A DNA stretch of 63,132 bases, from the NCBI GenBank assembly GCA_022448425.1, contig JAKVCY010000018.1, positions 1 through 63,132 on the forward strand, given 5' to 3'. This DNA comes from Thalassotalea sp. (GTDB lineage: Bacteria > Pseudomonadota > Gammaproteobacteria > Enterobacterales > Alteromonadaceae). The number at the start of each line of letters is the position of its first letter. Within the stretch, counting starts at the first letter, position 1. The notes beneath the pieces are model-generated. The model saw only the letters and a list, made by a program, of their open reading frames with translations. It searched no databases and was not told the origin of the DNA. A program made the translations under genes and the position numbers. Shown piece after piece: positions 42,332 through 52,628 of this stretch.

Positions 42332-43216
42332 CGTCTCAACGTACAAGGAAGCGACATAGAGACTCTTCGTAGTGGCGATAAGGGAGAAGCTGTTTATCAA
42401 CTCCAACAACAGTTAATTGTTTTAGGTTATTCATTAGACAAAGCTGATGGCCATTTTGGTGAGAAAACTGATAACGCAGTGCGTCTATTTCAGCAAGCGT
42501 CAGGCTTAACAGTCGATGGTATTTTCGGTCGACAAAGCTACGCGAAACTAGCTAACGAATATGCACATAAATCGCGGTAGGAAACACAATCTCAAAGTGA
42601 AGAAATACCTCTAACTATAGGTGAAAATAATGAGTGAGTTGACGAACAAGGGTTTCACACTCCACTCGTAAAGCGTATTTGCCATGGTTCGCCAGCAGTT
42701 AATATTGATAGCAACTGGCCGCTAATAGAACATAGCCTGCGCGCTCAATAACTCGCTGACTCACCCATGATGTTGATGGCTATAGCGACGGTCTACGTCG
42801 AAACTGAAAGCTTCAAACCCATCAGCGAATATCTATCCGAATACAACACAACATTTATCAGTCATGATTTTGATAAATATGATGACCGTAAAGATCTGGG
42901 TAACACAGGAGCGCCAGACGGGGCGCGTTTCAAAGGTCGTGGCTATATTCAGCTAACGGGCCGTGCGAATTATCGAAATATTGGTGAGCTTATTGGCTCA
43001 GGTAATGCGCTAGAGCGACAACCTGAACTCGCTAACGACGGTGATATTGCAGGACAAATGCTTGCCGCTTCTTTGAAGCGACAAGAAGCGAGTATACGTG
43101 CAGCACTTGAAGCACACGATTTAGCTAAAGCGCGACGTATAGTTAATGTTGGGCATCATGGCTTGCCTGAGTTTGAGCGTTGCTAAAACCTTGGCTTAGC
43201 AGCAATCGGTGCTTAG
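42332..43216 (+). pseudogene. Peptidoglycan-binding/GH19-like lysozyme gene with multiple in-frame stops
   Basis: One frame encodes a PG_binding_1 domain (LRSGDKGEAVYQLQQQL, DGHFGEKTDNAVRLFQ, VDGIFGRQSYAKL) followed by a GH19/lysozyme-like domain (LMAIATVYVETESFKPISEY, FKGRGYIQLTGRANYRNIG, ELANDGDIAGQML). It is broken by TAG 42578-42580, TGA 42635-42637 and TAA 42749-42751, and probably also at TAA 42329-42331 and TAA 43184-43186. Homology continues across each stop without any frameshift. Residues expected there are Gln (TAA/TAG) and Trp (TGA, in NNE-stop-VDEQGF). The 5' end is unclear. Intact versions would be endolysin-like or bacterial competition enzymes. Confidence 0.8.
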
Positions 43217-43233
43217 TTATGCTCTGCTACTGA

Positions 43234-43262
43234 TACCAATTGAAACAAATATTTAATTCAAC
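43234..43262. repeat. Degenerate TACCAATTGAA repeat
   Basis: TACCAATTGAAAC is followed by TTTAATTCAA, an imperfect version of the palindrome found after recQ at 46704. It lies between the GH19 pseudogene and the convergent rarD. Confidence 0.45.
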
Positions 43263-43267
43263 ACGCC

Positions 43268-44179
43268 CTAATTGCTAGCGCGCTTTTGGCGCCTTGCTCT
43301 TAGGGAATCCAAGCTATAAATCACTAGTGCTGCCCAAATAAACGCAAAGGTAGCTAATTTAGCGGGGTGTAGAGGCTCTTGATACATGAATGTAGCCAAT
43401 AAAAACATAATGCTTGGGCCTATGTACTGGAAGAAGCCAAGCGTGGCCAAGGTCAAACGTTTAGCTGCAGCTGTGAAGCAAAGTAGCGGTGCGGTTGTGA
43501 CGATACCTGCTGCGATGAGCGTTAGGTTCAGCGCCCAAGTATTTTCAATCATATTACTGGTCGGGCTGGTGATAAAAAACTGCCAGAATATCAATGCAAT
43601 TGGCAACATAACTAAAGATTCTACGAGTAAGCCTACAAACGAATCTACGTGAAGCTTCTTACGCAATAAGCCGTAAACCCCAAATGTGCCTGCTAGTATT
43701 AGAGAAATAATGGGTATAGTCCCCAACATCACAACTTGAATTAGTACCCCAACGACCGCTAGACCTACGGCAACGCCTTGCCATTTTTTCAAGCGCTCAC
43801 CAAGAAATACAATGCCTAATGCGACATTGATAAGTGGGTTAATGTAATAGCCCAGACTGGCATCAAGCAGGTAGTCGTTGTTAACTGCCCAGATAAATAG
43901 GTACCAGTTGGTGGCGAGAATTGTAGCGGTTAATAGTAGTCGGGTTAGCTGCTTTTTATTGGTGATTACCTGAATAAACTGCGGCCCCTTTTTAATGGCG
44001 AAAACGATCACCAACAAAAGTACGCTCGACCAAACAATACGATGAACAAGAATTTCGCCTGTGCCAACTGAGTCCAAAAGCTTGAAATAAAGTGGTGCGA
44101 AGCCCCACATCATGTAGGCAAGAACTGCGTTGATGACACCTGAATTAGCTTGGCTATGAGTTGGCTGCGTTGATGACAT
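43268..44179 (-). CDS. rarD: RarD-like EamA/DMT-family permease
   Basis: The protein has about 303 residues from ATG 44179 and ten hydrophobic segments. The RarD-like features are AVLAYMMWGFAPLYFKLL near the start and LDASLGYYINPLINV and LGFFQYIGPSIMFLLA inside. A longer start at 44233 would overlap the upstream terminator and is unlikely. The rarD-yigI-recQ neighbourhood parallels E. coli. Substrate unknown; the chloramphenicol-sensitivity name is historical. Confidence 0.9.
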   Translation of the reverse strand: MSSTQPTHSQANSGVINAVLAYMMWGFAPLYFKLLDSVGTGEILVHRIVWSSVLLLVIVFAIKKGPQFIQVITNKKQLTRLLLTATILATNWYLFIWAVNNDYLLDASLGYYINPLINVALGIVFLGERLKKWQGVAVGLAVVGVLIQVVMLGTIPIISLILAGTFGVYGLLRKKLHVDSFVGLLVESLVMLPIALIFWQFFITSPTSNMIENTWALNLTLIAAGIVTTAPLLCFTAAAKRLTLATLGFFQYIGPSIMFLLATFMYQEPLHPAKLATFAFIWAALVIYSLDSLRARRQKRASN

Positions 44180-44210
44180 GAGAAAGTCGAATTCCTGCTT
44201 GCGAGCAAAT

Positions 44211-44240
44211 AAAAAGGCCGCAGATTTTACCACGGCCTCG
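44211..44240 (-). terminator. Probable terminator of yigI (minus strand)
   Basis: Read on the minus strand, GAGGCCG and CGGCC flank a loop of about 12 bases and are followed by TTTTTATTT. It lies between yigI and rarD and argues for the later rarD start. Confidence 0.55.
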
Positions 44241-44297
44241 TTATGTCCGAAAGCAGTTAATCGATTCTGATATCAATTAGGGAGTGTTGACGGTTAG

Positions 44298-44753
44298 TTA
44301 ACCAACCATATAAGTCCCTGTGCCAAAGGCAATGTGGTCACCTTTTTCATTGTGCAGTTCCATGCGAGCAACCGCTACTTTGCTGCCACTTCGAATGATA
44401 TACGCGGTAGCAACGAAGTGTTCGCCTCTGCCAGGGCGCAAAAAGTCGGTGCGCAAGTCGATTGTCCCAAGCTTACTAATGTTTTCTTGAATCGTGAGCG
44501 GGGATACTTCATCCATGTTGGCGATAATACTTGCTGCTGCCACTACACCGCCCGCAAGATCGAGAGCCGCTGCAGTCACGCCGCCATGAAGGATTTTTTG
44601 CATTGGATTACCAATGAGTTTGTCTTGCCATTTGAAACTAACTTCTGAACGCTCTTCATCAAAACGTGAGATCTCAAACCCCAAAAGTTGGTTGAATGGC
44701 ATGTTTGTATTCCATAGCTCAGCAACGCGCTGATAAACCTCTGTTTTATCCAT
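44298..44753 (-). CDS. yigI: Hotdog-fold thioesterase YigI
   Basis: The 151-residue PaaI/YigI-type hotdog protein shows NPMQKILHGGVTAAALDLAGG, where HGG is the substrate-binding turn and the Asp in ALD is the usual catalytic acid, then LRTDFLRPGRGEHFVATAYIIRSG. It is the likely acyl-CoA thioesterase homologous to YigI, which is found beside rarD in E. coli. The gene is divergent from recQ. Confidence 0.9.
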   Translation of the reverse strand: MDKTEVYQRVAELWNTNMPFNQLLGFEISRFDEERSEVSFKWQDKLIGNPMQKILHGGVTAAALDLAGGVVAAASIIANMDEVSPLTIQENISKLGTIDLRTDFLRPGRGEHFVATAYIIRSGSKVAVARMELHNEKGDHIAFGTGTYMVG

Positions 44754-44884
44754 AACGATTATTCTTTCCCATCACTTTTATTTACCAAGCGTACCAGTTT
44801 TTGTGACTTTTTTTAAACAGTTAGCTAGGGAAAAATTACCGCTTAAGGTAGAATGCCAGCGCTTTTGATTAACTTGGAATACAC

Positions 44885-46693
44885 TTGAATTTAGCTCCTG
44901 CCATCGACCAAGATCACTTGTTGTCTTCGCTTAAACATCACTTTGGTTACACTGCTTTCCGCACTGGGCAAGCAGAGATCATCGAGCAAGTGTTAGCGGG
45001 GCGCGATAGCTTGGTATTAATGCCTACAGGCGGTGGTAAGTCCTTATGCTATCAATTGCCTGCTACATTGCTAGATGGTGTTACCATTGTAGTATGTCCG
45101 CTTATTTCTCTTATGAAAGACCAAGTCGATAGTCTCACAAGGCAAGGTATCAGTGCGGCTTACGTCAATTCAAGTTTATCTAATGATGAGATTAACGATA
45201 TTTTTGCTCGTTTAGCAGCGGGTAAAATTACACTTCTGTATGTTGCGCCAGAGCGTTTAACGCAGCGCTATTTTCTTCAGGGGTTGGCGAGCCTGCCAAT
45301 TCGATTATTCGCCATTGACGAAGCGCATTGTATTTCACAATGGGGACACGATTTTCGCCGCGCCTATACGCAGCTTGGTATCTTAAAGCTGCACTTTCCG
45401 CAGGTTCCCGTTATTGCGTTAACCGCAACTGCAGATGTCACGACACGTAAAGACATATTAGCTCAGCTGAATTTACATGACCCTTATGTACATTTGGATA
45501 GCTTTGATCGCCCTAATATTCGCTTCACCTTGGCAGAAAAGTACAACGGGCAGAAACAGATCTTGGCATATATCAAACAGCGCAAAGACGATGCAGGTAT
45601 TATTTACTGTAGTAGTCGTTGGCAGGTCGAAAAGCTGAGCGAATTTCTCGGTAAGTCAGGCATTAATTGTGCGGCTTATCATGCTGGCTTAGAACCTGAA
45701 ATTCGCGCCTACGTACAAGATGGCTTTACCAAAGACAATATTCAAATCGTGGTAGCGACCGTCGCATTTGGCTTAGGGATTAACAAGCCAAATGTTCGCT
45801 ATGTAGTGCACTTTGAACCGCCGCGTACCATTGAATCTTACTATCAAGAAATTGGTCGAGCGGGTCGTGATGGCTTAGCTGCAGAAGCGCTGTTTTTATA
45901 CGACGAAGGCGATATTGAGCGTATCCGCAAACGCATTAATGACAGCGAAGACGAACATCGCGCGAAAGTTGAACTACAGCGTTTTAAGGCGATGACCGAC
46001 TTTGTTGAGGCGCAAACTTGTCGCCGTAAAGTGGTACTTAACTACTTTGCAGAATATACAAAACAACGTTGTGGTAACTGTGACATTTGCCTTGATCCAC
46101 CAACAGAGTTTGATGCTACGGAAGTTGCTCAGAAAGTGTTGTCGTGTGTTTTTCGTATTGATCAGCAAGGGGATAGCCAATATTTGGTTGAAGTACTTCG
46201 CGGTCAAGTGATCCCAAAAATTCAGCAGAATGGCCACGATAAGGTGTCGACATTTGCGATTGGCAAAGACAAAACACCAAGCTATTGGTATGCCATCATT
46301 CGACAATTAATTCATCATGGCTACTTACAGCAAGATATTGCTCAAAATTCGAGTTTAAAGCTTACGGAAGCCGCTCGAACCGTGCTTAAAGCTGAAGAAG
46401 CGTTAATGCTTGCGGCACCGCGTCTGCAACAAGCGAGTTACTGGCAACAAAAAACAGTTTCAAAACAATACGATCGTAAGCTCTTTGGCAAACTGCGATC
46501 ATTGCGCAAAACACTTGCTGATGCCGAAGATGTGGCACCGTTTATTGTCTTTAACGATGCGACACTTTCAGAATTAGCTCGCATGCAGCCGACTAATGAA
46601 GCACAAATGCTAAGAGTATCAGGTGTCGGTGATACCAAGCTTGCTCGTTATGGAGAGCCATTCCTAGCGCTAATTAAAGAACACGTTGGATAG
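44885..46693 (+). CDS. recQ: ATP-dependent DNA helicase RecQ
   Basis: RecQ unwinds DNA in recombination and replication restart. The 602-residue protein starts at TTG 44885. It has motif [16 protein letters not shown], motif [33 protein letters not shown] (VI), the zinc-binding Cys cluster ([18 protein letters not shown]), a winged-helix domain and a C-terminal HRDC domain ([14 protein letters not shown]). Length matches E. coli RecQ (609). Its neighbours yigI and rarD agree with the family context. Confidence 0.97.
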   Translation: MNLAPAIDQDHLLSSLKHHFGYTAFRTGQAEIIEQVLAGRDSLVLMPTGGGKSLCYQLPATLLDGVTIVVCPLISLMKDQVDSLTRQGISAAYVNSSLSNDEINDIFARLAAGKITLLYVAPERLTQRYFLQGLASLPIRLFAIDEAHCISQWGHDFRRAYTQLGILKLHFPQVPVIALTATADVTTRKDILAQLNLHDPYVHLDSFDRPNIRFTLAEKYNGQKQILAYIKQRKDDAGIIYCSSRWQVEKLSEFLGKSGINCAAYHAGLEPEIRAYVQDGFTKDNIQIVVATVAFGLGINKPNVRYVVHFEPPRTIESYYQEIGRAGRDGLAAEALFLYDEGDIERIRKRINDSEDEHRAKVELQRFKAMTDFVEAQTCRRKVVLNYFAEYTKQRCGNCDICLDPPTEFDATEVAQKVLSCVFRIDQQGDSQYLVEVLRGQVIPKIQQNGHDKVSTFAIGKDKTPSYWYAIIRQLIHHGYLQQDIAQNSSLKLTEAARTVLKAEEALMLAAPRLQQASYWQQKTVSKQYDRKLFGKLRSLRKTLADAEDVAPFIVFNDATLSELARMQPTNEAQMLRVSGVGDTKLARYGEPFLALIKEHVG

Positions 46694-46703
46694 CGCTTTT
46701 TTG

Positions 46704-46737
46704 TACCAATTGAATTAACTATTAATTTCAATTGGTA
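46704..46737. repeat. Perfect palindrome TACCAATTGAA / TTCAATTGGTA
   Basis: Eleven-base perfect arms surround a 12-base loop, 10 bp after the recQ stop. A degenerate copy lies at 43234. It may be a REP-like dispersed repeat or a weak terminator of recQ; no T tract follows. Confidence 0.6.
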
Positions 46738-46792
46738 TTGGTTCCGTAGCCCTGCCACAATAACCTTATTCTTCACAGCTGGGCATCACAAC

Positions 46793-47362
46793 ATGAATAT
46801 TGAGCAAGTATGGGCATCGTACAAAGCTAGCTTGAAAGCTTTTCTTCATTCGCGTGTTGCCAACCCCGATGATGTAGATGACTTGTTGCAAGAAATCTTA
46901 ATCAAGGTTCACCAACATCTTCCAGAATTACGACAATAGCACAGTGTGAAGTCTTGGCTGTTCCAAGTCACCAATCGCACAATCATCGACTTCTATCGTC
47001 AACGCCGACATCAAGAAATCAACGGCGATGACCTCTGGCTGTTAGCCGAGCAAGAAACTGCGAATACAGAGTCAACGAGGGCGGAAGACATTAAACAAGA
47101 ATTATCTCAATGCATTGCGCCATTCATACAGGCACTTCCCGCTGACACAGGCGAGCTACTTACCTCGATAGACTTAGAAGGTACGTCGCAAAAGCGCTAT
47201 GCAGAGCAACATGGTGTTAGCTACTCAACACTTAAATCGCGAGTGCAAAAAGGTAGGACATCGTTGAAAGCTATTTTTGATGATTGTTGTTACTTTGAGC
47301 TCGACCAACAAGGCAACTTGATTGGTTATGAGGAAAAGCCAAACAATTGCCGACGCTGCTAA
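46793..47362 (+). pseudogene. sigZ: SigZ-type ECF sigma factor with an in-frame TAG
   Basis: An ECF sigma factor of the SigZ group. The frame from ATG 46793 gives region 2 (VANPDDVDDLLQEILIKVHQHL) to TAG at 46937-46939, then continues in frame with HSVKSWLFQVTNRTIIDFYRQ, and region 4 (LEGTSQKRYAEQHG, TLKSRVQKGRTSLK). A Cys-rich tail (FDDCCYFELDQQG, NNCRRC) is typical. The family usually reads QHS-KSWLFQ here, so TAG replaces CAG. No indel is present. arsH remnant follows 142 bp downstream, as in related genomes where sigZ often clusters with stress-response genes. Confidence 0.85.
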
Positions 47363-47504
47363 TGCAAAGTTCTCATGTTTTCGTGATTAACATCTGAAAC
47401 TAAAATTTTTCACACATTTATCGTCTTTTCAAAACTTGATTCGTCTTATAGGTGAATTAGCTGCTTCCTAGCAGCGGGTATTAGTAATTTGAAGAGAAGA
47501 CGCA

Positions 47505-47969
47505 ATGAAGTATTTAGAAAACGCCGCATTTAACTTATCAATAAGTAACAATCAGCAAAGTACACATTAACCAAGAGTGTTGGTCCTTTACGGTTCATTG
47601 AGAGAGCAATCATTCAGCCGTTATGCCGCTGAGGAGGCTGGCCGAGTTTTAACGTATTTAGGCGCAGAAGTGAAGTTCTTCAACTCGGCTGGACTTCCTC
47701 TGTTCGACAATGGAGTATCGGTAGAGCATCCGAAAGTTAAAGAACTCAGGACTTTGGTTAATTGGTCTGAAGCGCAAGTTTGGTGTTCACCTGAAATCCA
47801 CGGCAATATGTCGGGCGTGCTCAAAAACCAAATTGACTGGATTCCACTATCGGAAGGAGCTGTGCGTCCAACTCAGGGAAAAATACTGGCTGTTATGCAG
47901 GTCTCTGGAGGATCTCAAAGCTTTAATGCACTCAATAACATGCGCGTGTTAGGCAGGTGGATGAGAATG
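47505..47969 (+). pseudogene. arsH: ArsH-like NADPH-dependent FMN reductase, in-frame TAA and 3' truncation
   Basis: ArsH oxidises methylarsenite or reduces quinones and flavins. ATG 47505 with GAAGAGAAG upstream opens MKYLENAAFNLSISNN, stops at TAA 47568-47570, then continues in frame with [41 protein letters not shown] and [21 protein letters not shown]. After about 47969 the similarity ends and the frame runs into the opposite-strand solute-binding remnant (to 48026). Intact ArsH is about 230 residues; roughly the last third is missing. So it is broken twice. Confidence 0.82.
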
Positions 47970-48729
47970 CTTAGACTTAGCGGCGACTGGATGGATATGC
48001 TCAAAAAGTTTGGAGAGGCGGGCTAGGTTTTTGGGGTCTGCAAATAGCAAACTAATTTGAGGTAACAATTTCTCATGAGCTTTTGTGTAGGTTGGCGCCA
48101 AATAGTATGGACTTGCCGGCATACAACCTACTTCCATGATTTGCGATCGCAAACTAGGTTGCTGAGCAAGTAGATTTTCTATGACGGTTTTGTCTTCTGG
48201 CAGCACATCTAAACGCTCTTCAACCAGCATATGAACCAGTCGTTCGAGTCCATCATTGCCTGAAATTGTGATTATCTCAGTAGGGTTGCCGTGGGATTGA
48301 AGGTAACTATCTAACGGCTCGCCGTAGCCATAATCTTGAATGATGCCAAGTCGCTTGCCTGACAATTTTAACGGCAAACGATACTCCCATTCGCTGTTTG
48401 CGTGACTATAAAAACACTTGATACGAGCTAATGGGATGGCTTGAAAATAATAGATCGGGCGCTTCGACTGGCATTGAAGTATGTAAACCGTCGACTTGTT
48501 GGCTGTTTGCTAAGGCAATGGCTCGTGACCATGGGTAAGAAGCGATTTTAACATCGACGTTTGCTTGTGTTAGCACCTGTGTGACATATTCGCCGATAAT
48601 ACCATGCTCATAGTTATCGCTTGCACATGTATAAGGACACCATGTGGTGGTTGCCAAGGTGAGCTGCGTGTTATTAGCAACAGCATTAGTGCTAATGAAC
48701 AACCAGCAAAGAACAACGATGTACTTCAA
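47970..48729 (-). pseudogene. Periplasmic solute-binding protein (SBP_bac_3 type) with a frameshift
   Basis: The frame from ATG 48729 gives a signal peptide (MKYIVVLCWLFISTNAVA), then TLATTTWCPYTCASDNYEHG and the lobe 1 motif ASYPWSRAIALANSQQVDG, and ends early at a TAG near 48404. The homologous sequence resumes in another frame near 48410 (FYSHANSEWEY, LSGKRLGIIQDYGYGEPLD, GNDGLERLVHMLVEERLDV), so one small indel lies near 48405-48415, at a run of A. The 3' end runs into the truncated arsH on the other strand near 47970. It is a paralogue of the 62175 gene. Confidence 0.85.
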
Positions 48730-48818
48730 GTTAATACCACCAAACGCTATGAAACCGTCGTATTAAGTCTAGCTAAGACTTGACTATTTAGACAGCAAAA
48801 CGTGACGATTAATCAGCG

Positions 48819-50456
48819 CTACTTTAATGCGCGAAGCGTAAAGAACACGGTTGCGATAAAGGCGATACAACTACCTATGGTTTCTGCTTGGCTATGCAAT
48901 AATGCTGCGGTAATTAAAGCTCCTGACGCCAGTACACCGTTAACCAGCTTGATATGATTGCGCTGTTGCTGCTGCTTGAGTTCTGCTAACAGGGTCACTT
49001 GTTCAACGTGAGCTGCCTTGCCAGAGGCAAGAAAATCATAAATAAGATCAGGTACTTCAGGTAGCTTTTCGTTCCAGAAAGGCAAGTTGTCTTTGATCTT
49101 CGAAAATACTGCTTTGACACCCATTTGCTCTTTAACCCAGTTCTCTAAGAACGGCTTGGCGGTTTGCCATAAGTCCAGTTGTGGGTAAAGCTGACGCCCT
49201 AAGCCTTCGATATACAGCAAGGTTTTTTGCAGAAGCACAAGTTGTGGCTGCACTTCCATATTAAAACGGCGGGCAGTATTAAATAGGTTTACCAAAACTT
49301 GGCCAAAAGAAATTTCAGCAAGTGGCTTGTTGAATATCGGCTCACACACGGTGCGAATGGCGAATTCAAACTCATCTACACTGGTATCTCGCGGTACCCA
49401 GCCTGAGTCGACGTGAAGCTCTGCAACTTTGCGATAATCGCGGTTAAAGAATGCCACAAAGTTCTCTGCTAAATAGCGCTTATCGTCTTTGTTGAGTGTA
49501 CCTACGATACCACAGTCTATTGCTATCCACGTTGGATCTGCTGGGTTAGTAGCATTGACGAATACATTGCCCGGATGCATGTCAGCATGGAAAAAACTAT
49601 CACGAAACACTTGCGTGAAAAATACTTCAACGCCTCGCTCTGCTAGTGTTTTCATATCAACGCCAAGTGAGTTCAGCGTCTCTACTTCACCTACCCCAAT
49701 ACCGTAGATACGCTCCATGACTAGCACGTTCTTATGGCTGTAACTGCTGTATATCTCTGGTACATAAAGATGGTGGTCGGTGTCGCGCCCCTGCGTGAAA
49801 TTTCGCTTAAGCTGAATAGCATTAGCGGCCTCGCGATTAAGGTCTAATTCGTCGAGAATCGTTTTACGATATTCATCTACAACTTCCTTCGGGCGCAGAC
49901 GTTTGCCGTCAGGCAACCATTTAGCGACGATACCCGCGAACATCAGCATTACATTAATGTCGGCAATAATGGTTTTATCGATGCCAGGGCGAAGCACTTT
50001 AATAACGACCTCTACTGGTTCGCCATTATCGTCAAGCATGGTCGCCGTATGCACTTGTGCGATTGAAGCAGACGCAAGTGGCTGTTGATCAAAGTCACTA
50101 AAATAGGTGTCGAAAGTTTCTTTACCGATGGCTAGTTCGATTTGCTTAAGTGCTTGTTGGCCAGAAAACGGTGGCACTTGGTCCTGCAGTAAACTTAATT
50201 CTTCTGCGTATGCATCGGGTAACAAATCACGACGCGTCGATAGCATTTGCCCGAACTTAATAAAGACTGGGCCAAGTGACTCAATCGCAAGCCTAAATCG
50301 TTCTGCTTGCGGCTTATCTTTGTGTTTATTACGTAACCAGAACAGCGAGTGGCGAGTGATTTTTACATACCAAGGTACAGCTTTTTGCGGCAGGATTTCA
50401 TCTAAGCCATACTGTAAAAAGGTTTTGATTATTTTATAAAGTCTTAAGCTACGCAC
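48819..50456 (-). CDS. ubiB: Ubiquinone biosynthesis ADCK-family kinase/ATPase UbiB
   Basis: UbiB is a membrane-associated atypical kinase-like ATPase required for ubiquinone synthesis. The 545-residue length matches the family. The hallmark KxGQ motif is in [28 protein letters not shown]-type lysine ([10 protein letters not shown]), [10 protein letters not shown] and AIDCGIVG follow. Two hydrophobic helices lie at the C-terminus (about residues 500-542). It is the last gene of ubiE-ubiJ-ubiB. In E. coli tatABC follows directly; here tat lies 40 kb away. Confidence 0.96.
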   Translation of the reverse strand: MRSLRLYKIIKTFLQYGLDEILPQKAVPWYVKITRHSLFWLRNKHKDKPQAERFRLAIESLGPVFIKFGQMLSTRRDLLPDAYAEELSLLQDQVPPFSGQQALKQIELAIGKETFDTYFSDFDQQPLASASIAQVHTATMLDDNGEPVEVVIKVLRPGIDKTIIADINVMLMFAGIVAKWLPDGKRLRPKEVVDEYRKTILDELDLNREAANAIQLKRNFTQGRDTDHHLYVPEIYSSYSHKNVLVMERIYGIGVGEVETLNSLGVDMKTLAERGVEVFFTQVFRDSFFHADMHPGNVFVNATNPADPTWIAIDCGIVGTLNKDDKRYLAENFVAFFNRDYRKVAELHVDSGWVPRDTSVDEFEFAIRTVCEPIFNKPLAEISFGQVLVNLFNTARRFNMEVQPQLVLLQKTLLYIEGLGRQLYPQLDLWQTAKPFLENWVKEQMGVKAVFSKIKDNLPFWNEKLPEVPDLIYDFLASGKAAHVEQVTLLAELKQQQQRNHIKLVNGVLASGALITAALLHSQAETIGSCIAFIATVFFTLRALK

Positions 50457-50520
50457 GTAATTTCCGCTTGGGTTTAGGTTACTTATTTTATGAGTTAGTT
50501 CAATGAATTAGTTTAATGAG

Positions 50521-51162
50521 CTATTGGCTTGTTAAGCGACTCAAACGCTCAGTTAGCTGCGCTATTTGTTGCTCTATAGTTGCTGATTGCTTGGTCACTT
50601 CATCAATGTCCTCAACCCAGCCTTGTATTTCTGGTTGAGTCACGACAAGTTGCTGCTCGTAAACGACATACTCACTCGCATCGCTCGATATTTGCGTTTT
50701 GACGAATTCCGCTTTGGTTGATGCTTTCTTACCGAGGGTGATCAACTTGTGTGTGGCGATATCACCGATGTGCTTTTCTAGCTCGGCTGGCCAATCAATA
50801 TCGAAGCTATCAGCCAGTGAAGCGAACTGCTGAGCAACTTTCATGTCGCCCTCTATATCAAGCTTATCTGCTTTAATAAGCGCGGTTAATTGCTGCTCAT
50901 TCTTTAGCTCTTTCAGGGCCGATACGCTGGTGCTAATAGTGCAATCAGCAATTATTGCGTCTTCAGAGGGGCTAGTAATCAGCAACTTGCCTTGGCCTTG
51001 GCTTATGACTAACGAAAAGCCAAGTTCTTGCAAATGCACGGCAAGGCGTTTTTCATCGAGCGTCGGAAGCTTTTCTTTTGTCGCAGGGCTCAGCGAAATC
51101 GCACCGTTGGCGATAGACTCAACAACGCTACAGAAAAGCTGCGGATGCATAAAAGTGCTCAT
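50521..51162 (-). CDS. ubiJ: Ubiquinone biosynthesis accessory factor UbiJ
   Basis: UbiJ is an SCP2-like lipid-binding protein that scaffolds the Ubi hydroxylase complex. The 213-residue protein has the SCP2 fold region (KRLAVHLQELGFSLVISQGQ, GDMKVAQQFASLADSFDIDW) and a C-terminal coiled coil (EVTKQSATIEQQIAQLTERL). The ubiE-ubiJ-ubiB order and 3-bp spacing to ubiE make the call firm. Confidence 0.94.
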   Translation of the reverse strand: MSTFMHPQLFCSVVESIANGAISLSPATKEKLPTLDEKRLAVHLQELGFSLVISQGQGKLLITSPSEDAIIADCTISTSVSALKELKNEQQLTALIKADKLDIEGDMKVAQQFASLADSFDIDWPAELEKHIGDIATHKLITLGKKASTKAEFVKTQISSDASEYVVYEQQLVVTQPEIQGWVEDIDEVTKQSATIEQQIAQLTERLSRLTSQ

Positions 51163-51165
51163 TGC

Positions 51166-51942
51166 TTAAAACTTGTAGCCCTTATGTAATGCTACAATGC
51201 CGCCAGTAAGGTTGTTGTAGGTTGTTTGTTCGAAGCCTGCATTTTCCATCATGCTTTTCAGTGTTTCTTGATCGGGGTGCATACGAATAGATTCAGCAAG
51301 GTATTGGTAGCTATCGCCATCTTTAGCAACGAATTCGCCCATTTTCGGCAGAATGTTGAACGAATAGAAATCGTAAGCTTTGTTCAGTAGGTCGTGCTCT
51401 GGCTTTGAAAACTCTAATACCAGTAGGCGGCCGCCAGGTTTTAATACGCGGAAGATAGACTTAAGCGCATTGTCTTTATTAGTCACGTTACGTAAACCAA
51501 ATGCTATGGTAACGATGTCGAACGTATTGTCGTCAAACGGCAAGTATTCGGCATTGGCTTGAACGTATTCGATATTTTGAACTAAGCCGCGGTCGCGAAG
51601 CTTATCGCGGCCTACGTTAAGCATCGAGCTGTTGATGTCAGCAAGGATAACCTGCCCTTCTTTCCCAACTAGCTGAGAGAATTTCGCGGTTAAATCGCCC
51701 GTGCCACCAGCTAAATCGAGCACTTTGTTGCCCGGACGCACACCAGAAGCGTCAATCGTAAAGCGTTTCCACAGGCGGTGAATACCAAACGACATGAGGT
51801 CGTTCATAATATCGTATTGCTGTGCAACTGAATGAAATACCCCAGCTACCATGGATTCTTTGTCATTCTTGTCGACAGTTTGGTAACCAAAATGGGTTTG
51901 TTGTTCGTTAGTTTCTGAATTATTTTGTTGCTGCTCAGACAT
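51166..51942 (-). CDS. ubiE: Ubiquinone/menaquinone biosynthesis C-methyltransferase UbiE
   Basis: UbiE C-methylates 2-polyprenyl-6-methoxybenzoquinol and demethylmenaquinone with SAM. The 258-residue protein starts [20 protein letters not shown] and has the SAM motif [38 protein letters not shown], and [14 protein letters not shown]. It heads the ubiEJB operon. A fourth gene at 52086 is divergent from it. Confidence 0.97.
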   Translation of the reverse strand: MSEQQQNNSETNEQQTHFGYQTVDKNDKESMVAGVFHSVAQQYDIMNDLMSFGIHRLWKRFTIDASGVRPGNKVLDLAGGTGDLTAKFSQLVGKEGQVILADINSSMLNVGRDKLRDRGLVQNIEYVQANAEYLPFDDNTFDIVTIAFGLRNVTNKDNALKSIFRVLKPGGRLLVLEFSKPEHDLLNKAYDFYSFNILPKMGEFVAKDGDSYQYLAESIRMHPDQETLKSMMENAGFEQTTYNNLTGGIVALHKGYKF

Positions 51943-52085
51943 GGAATATTCACATACACAATTAAGTTGTCGCTAGTGTACTGCAAGCTTACGTCAAAAT
52001 CAGTAGTTTGGATGAACTTAGATCAAGTAAAACGCCAATTTATGCTATTATTTAGCGTCATCGTTATTGAGTTAGGAAGTACAAA

Positions 52086-52481
52086 ATGAGTGAAAATGAC
52101 CCTGATTGGGTTTTCTATGGTCGTCGACTGGTACAAACCGGTAATTTGAACCACAACAACACCTTATTTGGTGGCACTATGTTGGCTTGGATTGACGAAG
52201 AAGTATACATTTACGCTAAGTGTCAATTGGGTAACCAAGATGATATGACCATGGTTACTGCTCGTTTTGGTGAAATCAATTTCCGCTCTGCGGCGTTCAG
52301 TGGCAACATCATTGAATTTGGCATGAAAACCACAAACCTTGGCCGAACATCTATTACTGTTGACGTACTTGTGCGCAACAAGTCAACGCACTGCATTATC
52401 TGTGAAGTTCATGATGTGACGTTCGTTTGTGTCGATGAAAAAACCATGAAGCCAATACCTCATGGATATGCTGAACTTTAA
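52086..52481 (+). CDS. Acyl-CoA thioester hydrolase (YciA-like hotdog protein)
   Basis: The 131-residue single-hotdog protein has NTLFGGTMLAWIDE-type substrate loop (NHNNTLFGGTMLAWID), where the Asp is the usual catalytic residue, and GEINFRSAAFSGNIIEFG. AGGAAG lies about 8 bp before the ATG. It resembles YciA and other acyl-CoA thioesterases. Substrate chain length cannot be read from sequence. It is divergent from ubiE. Confidence 0.88.
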   Translation: MSENDPDWVFYGRRLVQTGNLNHNNTLFGGTMLAWIDEEVYIYAKCQLGNQDDMTMVTARFGEINFRSAAFSGNIIEFGMKTTNLGRTSITVDVLVRNKSTHCIICEVHDVTFVCVDEKTMKPIPHGYAEL

Positions 52482-52628
52482 GCTATCAAGAGAGTCTACA
52501 AAGACTTGATAAAGATTTAGCTGATACATTTTTACTTGATACAAGTAATGTAACGGTCTTTATCTTTTCTTTTTAATCATCAATCTTTATGATTAAGGTC
52601 GCTTGAAGTTGGCTCCCAAATTAGCAAA

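Noticed and set aside
44180..44233. Longer N-terminus for RarD
   Set aside because: It would overlap the yigI terminator; ATG 44179 gives the usual start.
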